64,000 bases of DNA from Mucilaginibacter sp. UR6-1 (GTDB taxonomy: Bacteria > Bacteroidota > Bacteroidia > Sphingobacteriales > Sphingobacteriaceae). Numbering within the stretch: the first letter of the stretch is position 1; each line of letters starts with the position of its first letter. Position numbers and translations under genes: made by a program. Below, piece by piece: positions 9,268 through 17,637 of this stretch. The notes beneath the pieces were generated by a model. It had not been told where the DNA came from. It saw only the letters and a program-made list of their open reading frames with translations, and ran no database searches. Location of the stretch: NCBI RefSeq assembly GCF_020880975.1, contig NZ_JAJIWP010000001.1, positions 310,001 to 374,000 on the forward strand, read 5' to 3'.

Positions 9268-10128
9268 ATGAAAAATATTAAGACCCATATATGTTTACTG
9301 GGCGTACTGGCTTTAGGCATGGTAAGCTCCTGTAAAAAAGATAGCACCGAAATAAAAACGGATTTACTTTATGACGTAACCGTTGAAGGTAATGAGGCTA
9401 AGTTTACCGTTAAAACAGAGGGAGTAAGCGGTTACCGCTGGGATTTTGGCGACGGCGAAAGCTCAACCGATGCTAACCCTACACACGCTTACCCGGGTAA
9501 GGGCAAATATGTGCCAACCCTTTATGCTACCGTTAACGGTAAAGAAGCAGAAGCCTCAACCGTATTACGTATAGCTAAAACCACCCCGGTTAAAATAAAT
9601 GATAACACGTTGAACGATTGGGCTAACGTAACCACCACTGTCAGTTTAGGTGCACGTAAAGGTGTATTTAACGAGGTGAAAATGGATTACGACGGCAATT
9701 ATGTGTATGTGTACGTAGATATGGTTGGCAAAAAAGCTAATGGCGATATTTTTGATTTCTACATGGATTCGGATAACAATCCTTCAACAGGTTTGGCAAC
9801 AGGTACCTTTACTGAGGGCGGTTATGATATACTTTTGGAAGGCCAGTTGCTTACCAACGGTGTAGATATTTTTTATCATAACAGCGCCAACCAGGCCGAT
9901 TTCAGTTTTGCACAGCAAAGCATAGCGGAGGCTTACCAGGTGGGTACTATTGCTGATAGCGGTGCCAATGTTAAGTTTGAGATGCGTATAGCCCGCGGTA
10001 AACTTAAAGGCTTAACCGGCAGTGGCCTGCGTATTGCCATACAAGCAATAAAAAACGATTGGTCGGTGGTGCTGGGTAGCGCGCCTGATGATGGAACGGC
10101 GAGTTTTCTGCTGGATATGAGCGAATAA
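9268..10128 (+). CDS. PKD-domain surface lipoprotein of the glycan locus
   Basis: Lipoprotein with Cys22 in 'GMVSSCKKD'. Residues about 30-108 are a PKD domain with the hallmark 'YRWDFGDGESSTDANPTHAY'. Residues about 110-286 form a second beta-rich domain ('YVYVYVDM', 'DFYMDSDNNPSTGL', 'GYDILLEG') that looks like a carbohydrate-binding (CBM9-like) fold. Placed 42 nt after SusD, it occupies the position of SusE/SusF-type surface glycan-binding proteins, and I infer that role. No catalytic motif is visible. Confidence 0.75.
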   Translation: MKNIKTHICLLGVLALGMVSSCKKDSTEIKTDLLYDVTVEGNEAKFTVKTEGVSGYRWDFGDGESSTDANPTHAYPGKGKYVPTLYATVNGKEAEASTVLRIAKTTPVKINDNTLNDWANVTTTVSLGARKGVFNEVKMDYDGNYVYVYVDMVGKKANGDIFDFYMDSDNNPSTGLATGTFTEGGYDILLEGQLLTNGVDIFYHNSANQADFSFAQQSIAEAYQVGTIADSGANVKFEMRIARGKLKGLTGSGLRIAIQAIKNDWSVVLGSAPDDGTASFLLDMSE

Positions 10129-10171
10129 ATGTTGATATAACTAATACATCAACAAATAAGTATCTATATAA

Positions 10172-11290
10172 ATGAACAATCCGGCTAACCAGGTTTTTAC
10201 AGGGCGTGTTATATCTCTTGATGTGATGCGTGGCATAATTATGCTTCTGCTTTGCGCAGAGAGCTGCCATGTGTTTATCGCCTTGAGCGAACTGCATCCG
10301 GCACAACCCTTTGCCGCCCTTGTTGATCAGTTTTTTCATCATCCCTGGCATGGCCTTCGGTTTTGGGATCTGGTACAGCCCGCCTTTATGTTTATGGCAG
10401 GGGCAGCCATGTACATATCCTACAGCCGTAAACTGGCAAAAGGCGTAAGCTGGAACGATAACCTGAAGCATGTGCTTTGGCGTAGCCTGAAACTGTTTAT
10501 ATGCGGTACGGCATTGCATTGTGTTTACGCTGGTAAAATGGTTTGGGAGTTATGGAATGTGCTAACGCAACTATCAATTACCAGTATCATCGCTTATGTA
10601 ATTATCAACCGCTCATTCACCTATCAGATAGTGGTATCGGTATTACTATTATTGCTTACCGAGGTATTATACCGCACAGTACTGATGCCGGGATTCGATC
10701 AGCCCTTTGTGCAGCATCACAACTTTGGCGCTTATATGGATACGGTGCTGATGGGTAAAATAAACAGCGATGGTTGGGTAGCTATTAACATCATCCCCAC
10801 AGCGGTACACACCATTTGGGGGGTGCTGGCCGGCCGGTTGCTGGTTTCATTTAGGTCATCAACAGAAAAGATAAAGCTGCTGGTTATTTGTGGTATAATA
10901 TCGCTCGCATTAGGCTTCGGCCTTGATTGGGCAGGCATAACACCCATCATTAAACGTATCAGCACAACTTCATTCGCACTGGCTTCGGCAGGGTGGGTAT
11001 TGCTGATGCTGGCGGCTATTTACTGGCTGGTTGATGTAAAGCAAAACGTAAAACATGCCTGGATATTTACCGTAATGGGCATGAATGCCATATTCATCTA
11101 CCTGTTTTTTGAGACGGTAGGCATGCAATGGGTTAATGGCTTCGTCAACATTTTCACCGGCGGCATGCTACAACAATTTTTTAATGCGCCTCAACATATA
11201 GCGGCATTAGTATCAGCATTAGCTGCCTGGATTGCCGAGTGGGGCCTGTGCTATTGGCTGTACAAACGAAAGATATTTTTTAAACTCTGA
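10172..11290 (+). CDS. HGSNAT/DUF5009-like membrane acyltransferase
   Basis: Multi-pass membrane protein (about 10 segments) of the family that includes heparan-alpha-glucosaminide N-acetyltransferase. The N-terminal signature is 'RVISLDVMRGIIML' (12-25). It is followed by 'HHPWHGLRFWDLVQPAFMF' (56-74), matching the conserved His-x-x-Trp-x-Gly...Asp-Leu-Val-x-Pro block. His56 aligns, by my reading, with the acetylated histidine of HGSNAT. Family members move acetyl groups from cytoplasmic acetyl-CoA to an amino sugar across the membrane. Between the surface lipoproteins and amino-sugar catabolic genes, re-acetylation of glucosaminyl or galactosaminyl ends in the periplasm is a reasonable inference. 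Many bacterial members are uncharacterised. Confidence 0.72.
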   Translation: MNNPANQVFTGRVISLDVMRGIIMLLLCAESCHVFIALSELHPAQPFAALVDQFFHHPWHGLRFWDLVQPAFMFMAGAAMYISYSRKLAKGVSWNDNLKHVLWRSLKLFICGTALHCVYAGKMVWELWNVLTQLSITSIIAYVIINRSFTYQIVVSVLLLLLTEVLYRTVLMPGFDQPFVQHHNFGAYMDTVLMGKINSDGWVAINIIPTAVHTIWGVLAGRLLVSFRSSTEKIKLLVICGIISLALGFGLDWAGITPIIKRISTTSFALASAGWVLLMLAAIYWLVDVKQNVKHAWIFTVMGMNAIFIYLFFETVGMQWVNGFVNIFTGGMLQQFFNAPQHIAALVSALAAWIAEWGLCYWLYKRKIFFKL

Positions 11291-11305
11291 TTAATCCTGA
11301 ACATA

Positions 11306-12856
11306 ATGAAATTTAAACTCAATAATTTTTGCCTGTGCTTTAGCTTCGCGGCACTGTCTGTTATGCAGGCTTGTAAGGATAGCGATAAGAAATTGGTACA
11401 GGTTGAAAAGATCAACGTTACCTATACCGAAAGTAATGATGATTTCGCGAACCCCGAGCGTGGTTTTTATCGCTACTCCGAAACACATGCCAGCAACTTT
11501 AGTCTGCTTAATGCCGATGAGCTGAAAAGCTACCGTAGCGAGCAAGCCATTGAAGGTGCAACGTACAAGGTGTACAGTACGTTAGTATTCAGGTATTATA
11601 TTTTAGATAACGTTACCTCAACACCCATACCTGCTTCATTTTTAACCAATGTAGAAAAAGATATGGTTGCCGCCCGTACCGCGGGCGTAAAGCTGATACC
11701 GAGGTTTGTATACACCGTACGCCAAACCGCCGGTAGCTGCCCGGAAGGGTTTATTTGTCCGCCTTATGGCGATGCGCCTAAAAGTATCATTCTGGGCCAC
11801 ATAGCGCAGCTTAAACCGGTGCTGCAAGCCAATGCCGATGTTATAGCTGCTGTGCAGTTAGGCTTTATAGGTACCTGGGGCGAACAATATTACAGTGATT
11901 TTTTTGGTGATGCCTCAACCAACGGCGGGCAGGATAATAAGCTACTGGATAAAAACTGGCTTGACCGCGCCGAAGTACTGCGCGCCATGCTTGATGCCGT
12001 TCCAAACGATCGTATGGTACAGGTGCGTTATCCGCAGATAAAACAACGCTTTTTATATGGTGTTAACGCGCCGATAACATCAGCGGCATTGGCTGATGGC
12101 ACCGCCTTTACCACGGCTGATAATGCCCGTATCGGTTTTCATAACGATTGTTTTTTGGCCAGCTCTAATGATTTTGGTACTTATGAGGACTATGGTAACA
12201 GCTCATCGCCGCGTGTATCCGGTGGTTCGGTAGTAAACGTGCTGCGCGATTATTTAAAGGCCGACAGTAAATATGTGGCCGTAGGCGGCGAAACCTGTTC
12301 AGACGGGTACAGCCCGTCTAACGACTGCGAACCTGCCGGTAAAGCGCAGGAAGAATTTGCCGCCATGCACTATAGCTATCTTAATGCCCATTACAATAAC
12401 GATGTAAATAACGACTGGCAAACCGGTGGCTGTATGGATAATATTAAAAAGAACTTAGGCTACCGTTTTGTACTGCAAAGCGCCGTATTGCCCGACAATG
12501 TTGTGCATGGCACAAGTATGACCATTGTAATGAATTTAAAGAATACAGGCTACGCCTCGCCGTTTAACAAACGTACCGCTAAGCTGGTGCTGCGCAATAA
12601 GCAAACCAACGAGGTTAAGTCGTTTGATCTTACATCTGATGTTCGTAAGTGGTACTCTGGCGCTAACAGGATAGAGGAGAGCGTTAAGATACCTGACAAT
12701 ATGCCCGCCGGTGATTACGAGATGCTGCTCAACCTGCCTGATGTATACGAAAGCCTGGCAGGCAAGCCGGAGTATAGCATTCGTTTGGCCAATAATGATG
12801 TTTGGGAATCATCAACAGGATATAATAAATTGAACCATACAATCAAGGTCAATTAA
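11306..12856 (+). CDS. DUF4874/DUF4832 lipoprotein, probable glycan hydrolase
   Basis: Lipoprotein signal with Cys23 ('LSVMQACKD'). Residues about 38-230 match DUF4874 ('FANPERGFYRYSETH', 'GVKLIPRFVYT', 'VQLGFIGTWGEQYYS'), a TIM-barrel-like region. Residues about 260-500 match DUF4832 ('RIGFHNDCFLASSNDFGTYED', 'VGGETC', and a beta-sandwich end with 'LKNTGYASPFNKR'). The family is widespread in polysaccharide loci and suspected to be glycoside hydrolases, but I know of no firm activity. The gene starts 15 nt after the acyltransferase, so it is in the same operon. An outer-surface or periplasmic role on the same glycan is inferred. Confidence 0.75.
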   Translation: MKFKLNNFCLCFSFAALSVMQACKDSDKKLVQVEKINVTYTESNDDFANPERGFYRYSETHASNFSLLNADELKSYRSEQAIEGATYKVYSTLVFRYYILDNVTSTPIPASFLTNVEKDMVAARTAGVKLIPRFVYTVRQTAGSCPEGFICPPYGDAPKSIILGHIAQLKPVLQANADVIAAVQLGFIGTWGEQYYSDFFGDASTNGGQDNKLLDKNWLDRAEVLRAMLDAVPNDRMVQVRYPQIKQRFLYGVNAPITSAALADGTAFTTADNARIGFHNDCFLASSNDFGTYEDYGNSSSPRVSGGSVVNVLRDYLKADSKYVAVGGETCSDGYSPSNDCEPAGKAQEEFAAMHYSYLNAHYNNDVNNDWQTGGCMDNIKKNLGYRFVLQSAVLPDNVVHGTSMTIVMNLKNTGYASPFNKRTAKLVLRNKQTNEVKSFDLTSDVRKWYSGANRIEESVKIPDNMPAGDYEMLLNLPDVYESLAGKPEYSIRLANNDVWESSTGYNKLNHTIKVN

Positions 12857-12908
12857 GTTATCAGGTGCTGTTAATGATCATGTTTTATAGTTAGTTTTTT
12901 CGGGTTAG

Positions 12909-12955
12909 TTGCCATGCTGCTGTGCCGTGATTTGGGGCACAGCAAGCATTGGCAA
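12909..12955 (+). other. Long intergenic stem-loop
   Basis: TTGCCATGCTGCTGTGCC (12909-12926) pairs with the segment ending in CATTGGCAA (12934-12955), giving an almost continuous stem broken by two single-base bulges. No T-run follows, so it is not a classical terminator. It may mark mRNA processing or stability differences between the surface-protein genes and the cytoplasmic catabolic genes. Confidence 0.5.
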
Positions 12956-12992
12956 TCCAATAAAAAGTGTTTAATTTTATAATATATACAGC

Positions 12993-14117
12993 GTGCAAAG
13001 TGTAGAGAACATAGCAGAAATCGTAGCGAACTTTAATTGCAATGCGGATACAGCTTCTTTAAGAAATTTTGGGTCGGGGCATATAAACGATACGTATTTT
13101 CTGAAAAATATTGACGCAGGAGGCAGTGATTACCTGCTGCAGCGCATCAATCACCACATATTTACCAATGTTGCCGCGCTTACCGATAACATGTGCCTGG
13201 TAATTAATCATCTGAAAACCAAGGTCAATCCGGCAAATGCTGATAAGGAGGTAATGACGCTGATTCCCGGCCGTGACGGTAATTATTTTTACCGGGATAA
13301 ACAAGGCGACTACTGGCGCTTGTGCTTTTTTTTAAGTGATACCAAAAGTTATGATGTGGTTAAAACGGAAAAGCAGGCTTTTGAGGGCGGTAAGGCTTTT
13401 GGTAAGTTTCAATGTATGCTGGCCGATCTTGATCCGGATGTGCTTTTTGAGGTGATACCTGATTTTCATAATATAAGTACCCGGCTTGCATCCTTACAGT
13501 TAGCCGTTAATCATGATATGAAGGGTAGGGCAGCGAGTGTTAAACCTCAGCTTGATTACATTGCCGGCTATGCGGAAACCATGCAGTATTTTCAAAAACC
13601 TCAACAACAATCGGTATTGCCTAAGCGTGTTACGCATAACGATACCAAGTTCAACAATGTATTGCTCAACAGCAATGATGAGGCTCAGTGTGTTATTGAT
13701 CTGGATACGGTTATGCCCGGCTATGTGGCTTATGATTTTGGCGATGCGATACGTACCATCATCAATACCACGGTAGAGGATGAGGCCGATCTGGATAAGA
13801 TACAGTTGAATTTACCTTTATTTAATGCCTATACAAAAGGATATTTGCTTGAAGCGGGACGGTTTTTAACTAAAGCTGAGGCGAACTCATTGATTATGGG
13901 GGTATTGCTATTGCCATATATGCAGGCAGTACGGTTTTTAACCGATCATATTAATGGCGATACATACTTCAAAACAAATTTTGAAGGGCATAACCTGCAA
14001 CGGGCAAAAGCGCAGTTGCGTTTGTTCGGGATGTTAGATGCTAATAAAGAAGCTTTGCATCAAACCATCATCAGGCAAATGGAAAACTTTGGCTTGGGGG
14101 CAAAACTATCTGTATGA
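12993..14117 (+). CDS. nahK: NahK-like N-acetylhexosamine 1-kinase
   Basis: Aminoglycoside-phosphotransferase-fold kinase (374 aa) collinear with bifidobacterial NahK as I recall it: 'GSGHINDTYFL' (nucleotide loop, about 27-37), 'THNDTKFNNVLL' (214-225, catalytic Asp217), 'IDLDTVMPG' (235-243, metal-binding Asp236/Asp238), 'DFGDAIR' and 'RFLTDHINGDTYF'. NahK phosphorylates GlcNAc or GalNAc at C1 with ATP. The start is GTG at 12993; no closer ATG keeps the conserved N-terminus. Its stop overlaps the next start by 4 nt (ATGA), so translation is coupled. No salvage partner such as a phosphorylase or pyrophosphorylase is nearby; GlmM and a PIG-L deacetylase are. A kinase for another sugar is possible. 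Confidence 0.75.
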   Translation: MQSVENIAEIVANFNCNADTASLRNFGSGHINDTYFLKNIDAGGSDYLLQRINHHIFTNVAALTDNMCLVINHLKTKVNPANADKEVMTLIPGRDGNYFYRDKQGDYWRLCFFLSDTKSYDVVKTEKQAFEGGKAFGKFQCMLADLDPDVLFEVIPDFHNISTRLASLQLAVNHDMKGRAASVKPQLDYIAGYAETMQYFQKPQQQSVLPKRVTHNDTKFNNVLLNSNDEAQCVIDLDTVMPGYVAYDFGDAIRTIINTTVEDEADLDKIQLNLPLFNAYTKGYLLEAGRFLTKAEANSLIMGVLLLPYMQAVRFLTDHINGDTYFKTNFEGHNLQRAKAQLRLFGMLDANKEALHQTIIRQMENFGLGAKLSV

Positions 14118-14782
14118 GTTTGGTGAACATACCTTATATCCCGGCCGGTAATTTCAGCCCGTACCCGCTTATGGATGATGTTTCGGCCATGCTGGGTGCG
14201 CAGCAAACCTACGAGCTTACGCCCGCCAGTTGGAGCAAAGGCGGAGCTGATGTTTCGGTATCGTTTACTTTGGCTTACAGCGATCAATATCTGTTTGTTA
14301 AATACTTTGTTATTGAACCTGTTGTTAAAGCGACATATTATCGCCCAAATGAACCGGTTTATAATGATAGTTGTGTAGAGCTTTTTATCGCCTTTGATGA
14401 TGACGCTAACTACTATAACCTGGAGTTTAATTGTGCCGGTACCTGCCTTGGGCAATATGGCAGCGGCCGTGATAACCGTGTTTATTTACCGGCAAACCTG
14501 CTAAAGCAAATAAAACACCTTACCGTGTTACGCGCTGTGCCTAACGAGGGTATTGTGTGGGAGTTGTCGCTTGCTATACCGTTGAAGGTATTTTGCTACC
14601 ACCCTTTATTAAAGCTATCCTGCTGTAATGCAAGGGTAAACACTTATAAATGTGGCGATGAGCTGGAGCAGCCGCACCATCTTTGCTGGGGGCAAATTGA
14701 ATCAGCCGAACCCAACTTTCACCGGATTGAATATTTTAAGCGTGTATTGTTTACACTAAGTGAAACATTTTCTGTAGATTAA
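14114..14782 (+). CDS. CBM9-like carbohydrate-binding protein
   Basis: A 222-aa protein with no signal peptide or lipobox. The sequence pattern is that of the CBM9-like/DOMON family: 'VSFTLAYSDQYLFVKYFV', 'YYRPNEPVYNDSCVELFIAFD' and 'YYNLEFNCAGTCLGQYGSGR', a beta-sandwich. Stand-alone cytoplasmic-looking versions are common in Bacteroidota sugar loci. It is translationally coupled to the kinase (4-nt overlap) and 24 nt before the transporter. Binding of the imported sugar or a lectin-like role is inference; no catalytic residues are evident. Confidence 0.7.
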   Translation: MSLVNIPYIPAGNFSPYPLMDDVSAMLGAQQTYELTPASWSKGGADVSVSFTLAYSDQYLFVKYFVIEPVVKATYYRPNEPVYNDSCVELFIAFDDDANYYNLEFNCAGTCLGQYGSGRDNRVYLPANLLKQIKHLTVLRAVPNEGIVWELSLAIPLKVFCYHPLLKLSCCNARVNTYKCGDELEQPHHLCWGQIESAEPNFHRIEYFKRVLFTLSETFSVD

Positions 14783-14806
14783 GGGCCACTAAAACATTTA
14801 AGCAAC

Positions 14807-16114
14807 ATGATTTCAACAGAAAACTCTTCAACGCAAACATCAAAACTTAACCCCATTGTTCTCATCGGTATCCTGTTCTTTATTTTCGGGTTCATTACCT
14901 GGTTAAACTCGGTACTGATACCTTATCTTAAACTGGCCTGTGAGCTTAACAACCTTGAGGCTTATCTGGTAGCTTTTTGCTTTTACATTGCCTACTTTTT
15001 AATGGCAACGCCATCAGCACGGATATTAAATATTACCGGTTATAAAAAGGGGATTGCAGCGGGTTTAGGAGTGATTGCGGTTGGCGCGCTGTTGTTTATC
15101 CCGGCTGCGCTTACCCGCCAGTATAGCCTGTTTTTATTCGGTCTTTTTGTACAGGGTACAGGTTTGGCTTTACTGCAAACAGCATCAAACCCTTACATTA
15201 CCATTCTGGGCCCGCCGGAGAGTGCAGCGAAGCGTATCAGCATCATGGGTATTTGTAATAAAATTGCAGGTGCCATTGCGCCGATAGTTTTAGGTGCTGT
15301 TGCTTTAAAGGATGCCGACGGTTTGAAGGAACGTTTAGACAAAATGTCGATTGATGAAAAGATTGTTCAGCTAAACGAGCTTGCCTCAAGGGTGATCACA
15401 CCTTACATCATCATTGTAATAGTACTGGTTATACTGGCCGGGTTTATTTACTACTCAAGCCTGCCCGAAATTGACAGCGATAAAAAGGATGATGCGGATA
15501 TTGTTGAAGCGCCATCTGTAACCAACAAAACAAGTGTGTTCCAGTTCCCGCATTTATTATTAGGCGCGTTTACATTATTTTTATACGTAGGTGCCGAAGT
15601 TATTGCCGGTGATACGGTGATCAATTACGGTGCCGCGCAGGGAATAGCCTTAAGCTCTGCCAAATTTTTTACTACGTGTACACTGGTTTGTATGATAGCA
15701 GGTTACCTGATAGGCATCTTTTGCATACCAAAATATTTTACCCAGGAAACAGCCATGAAAGGTAGTGGCATTTTAGGTATTATCTTCTCGATACTGGCCT
15801 TGGTTACCAGTGGCTTTACCTCCGTTTTAATGATTGCGCTGTTAGGTTTGGCCAACTCTCTGGTATGGCCTGCAATTTGGCCAATGGCTTTGGCGGGTTT
15901 AGGCAAATTTACTAAAACCGGGGCGTCTTTGCTGGTCATGGGTATTTCGGGCGGCGCGGTTATACCATTAATTTATGGTGCCTTGTCTGATTCATTTAAC
16001 CCGCAGCATGCGTATGTTATATTAATACCCATCTACTTAATGATATGGCTTTACGCCGTTAATGGGCACAAAATAGGCTTGCATCAAAATTTAAAAATCA
16101 AATCAACTCAATAA
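14807..16114 (+). CDS. Sugar MFS transporter (FucP/NagP type)
   Basis: Inner-membrane sugar:proton symporter of the FucP/GluP/NagP family, with 12 predicted segments over 435 aa. Family marks are 'FIFGFITWLNSVLIPYLK' (TM1), 'GTGLALLQTASNPYITILGP' (TM4 region) and 'GICNKIAGAIAPIVLGAV'. Bacteroidota NagP proteins of this family carry GlcNAc, and the neighbours support a HexNAc substrate here, but the family also covers fucose, glucose and others. It lies 12 nt before the GH109-like gene, so they are probably cotranscribed. Confidence 0.85.
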   Translation: MISTENSSTQTSKLNPIVLIGILFFIFGFITWLNSVLIPYLKLACELNNLEAYLVAFCFYIAYFLMATPSARILNITGYKKGIAAGLGVIAVGALLFIPAALTRQYSLFLFGLFVQGTGLALLQTASNPYITILGPPESAAKRISIMGICNKIAGAIAPIVLGAVALKDADGLKERLDKMSIDEKIVQLNELASRVITPYIIIVIVLVILAGFIYYSSLPEIDSDKKDDADIVEAPSVTNKTSVFQFPHLLLGAFTLFLYVGAEVIAGDTVINYGAAQGIALSSAKFFTTCTLVCMIAGYLIGIFCIPKYFTQETAMKGSGILGIIFSILALVTSGFTSVLMIALLGLANSLVWPAIWPMALAGLGKFTKTGASLLVMGISGGAVIPLIYGALSDSFNPQHAYVILIPIYLMIWLYAVNGHKIGLHQNLKIKSTQ

Positions 16115-16126
16115 AAACTAAAAATT

Positions 16127-17476
16127 ATGGATCGCAGAGATTTTGTTAAGAATACCGCTGTCGGATTAGCAGGGTTAACAATTTTGCCTTCAGGTATGTT
16201 ATTCGGTAAAGCTAAGGATAAAGTTCGCCTTGGTTATATAGGTGTTGGCCTGCGTGGCCGTAACCACATCAGCGAGGGCTTGCTTCGTGATGATGTGGAG
16301 ATTGTGGCCATTTGCGATACGCAGGAAAGCTCACTTAAATATTGCCGCGAACAATTTGTGAAGGCCAAAAAGAAACTGCCTGCCGAATATACCGGCGGTG
16401 TGGATGCTTACAAAAAGCTCATCGCGAGAAAAGATATTGACGGCGTGATCATCGCTACGCCGTGGCAGTTCCATAAGGATCAGGCTATTGATGCTATGCG
16501 CAGTGGTAAATATGTAGGTTGCGAGGTGATAGCCGGTATTACTTTGCAGGATCACTGGGACATACTGAAAGTGTATGAAGAAACCAAAGTACCTTACATG
16601 ACTCTGGAGAACGTTTGCTACCGCCGTGATGTAATGGCAGCGCTGAATATGGTTCGTCAAAATCTATTTGGCGAGATAGTTCACCTGGAGGGCGGTTATC
16701 AGCACGATCTGCGCCAGGTATTGTTTAATGATGGCAAGCAGTTTTACGGTGGTGGTGCCGAGTTCGGTCCGCAAACGGTAGGCGAGGCGCAATGGCGTAC
16801 ACAATATAATATTGACCGCAACGGTGATATTTACCCGACTCACGGCGCAGGCCCGGTAATGAATTATATTGGCATAAACCGCGGTAACCGTTTTACTAAC
16901 CTGGTATCGTTCGCGTCAAAATCTCCGGGCTTGCCGGCTTACATCAAAAAGATCTCTCCCGGAAATAAAAACGCCGACATCAAATTCAAGAATGGCGACA
17001 TCATCACCACAACACTTAATTGTGCCAATGGTGAAACGGTTGTGTTATCGCACGATACACATTTGCCACGCCCATATTCATTAGGTTTCCGTGTACAGGG
17101 TACCGAGGGCATCTGGATGGATGTGGCCGATGCGGTATACATTGAGGGTAAATCAAAAAATTACGACCAGTGGGATAAGGCCAGCGAATGGTTTACCAAA
17201 TACGATCACCCGCTTTGGAAAAAATACGAACATCTTGCCGAAGGCGCAGGCCACGGCGGTATGGACTGGTTTGTGTTCAATGCCTTTATTGAGGCTGTTA
17301 AACAGAAAAAGCAAACCCCGATTGATATATATGATTCGCTGACCATGAGCGTGATCACCCCGCTATCTGAAAAATCAATAGCCGATGGCAATGCCCCGCA
17401 GGAATTCCCTGACTTTACCAAAGGCACCTGGAAGGATCGTAAAAACACCTTCGCGCTTGATGATAGCGGCTTTTAA
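16127..17476 (+). CDS. GH109-like Gfo/Idh/MocA enzyme, exported
   Basis: Gfo/Idh/MocA-fold protein with a twin-arginine-type leader ('MDRRDFVKNTAVGLAGL'). It has the NAD-binding motif 'LGYIGVGLRGRNH' (about 35-47). It has 'YPTHGAGPVMNYIGINRGNRF' beginning at Tyr236 with His239, which matches the catalytic region of GH109 alpha-N-acetylgalactosaminidases. These use NAD+ in an oxidation-elimination mechanism. At 449 aa it fits the family. Tat export of a cofactor-loaded enzyme to the periplasm is consistent with the leader. In this locus it would release GalNAc or a related HexNAc. Some relatives are plain dehydrogenases, so the activity is not certain. Confidence 0.78.
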   Translation: MDRRDFVKNTAVGLAGLTILPSGMLFGKAKDKVRLGYIGVGLRGRNHISEGLLRDDVEIVAICDTQESSLKYCREQFVKAKKKLPAEYTGGVDAYKKLIARKDIDGVIIATPWQFHKDQAIDAMRSGKYVGCEVIAGITLQDHWDILKVYEETKVPYMTLENVCYRRDVMAALNMVRQNLFGEIVHLEGGYQHDLRQVLFNDGKQFYGGGAEFGPQTVGEAQWRTQYNIDRNGDIYPTHGAGPVMNYIGINRGNRFTNLVSFASKSPGLPAYIKKISPGNKNADIKFKNGDIITTTLNCANGETVVLSHDTHLPRPYSLGFRVQGTEGIWMDVADAVYIEGKSKNYDQWDKASEWFTKYDHPLWKKYEHLAEGAGHGGMDWFVFNAFIEAVKQKKQTPIDIYDSLTMSVITPLSEKSIADGNAPQEFPDFTKGTWKDRKNTFALDDSGF

Positions 17477-17487
17477 ACCATAATTGA

Positions 17488-17523
17488 AACCCTTGTTGCC
17501 GTAAATGGCGGCAAGGGTTTTTA
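17488..17523 (+). terminator. Rho-independent terminator
   Basis: AACCCTTGTTGCC (17488-17500) pairs with GGCGGCAAGGGTT (17507-17519) with two G-U pairs around GTAAAT, followed by Ts. It ends the susC-to-GH109 unit, so nagB-glmM form a separate transcript. Confidence 0.85.
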
Positions 17524-17637
17524 ATATTAACAAATCCCAACTAAATACAGGTGACAATAAATTACCGGCAGGCAAAAAATGCTTCTGCACGATACTGGAA
17601 ATCTCATGCCTTATTTAGTTTAAAATAAAAATATAAT

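Noticed and set aside
10004..10519. 171-codon minus-strand ORF opposite the PKD and acyltransferase genes
   Set aside because: It is antisense to two well-supported genes and low-complexity, without domain features.
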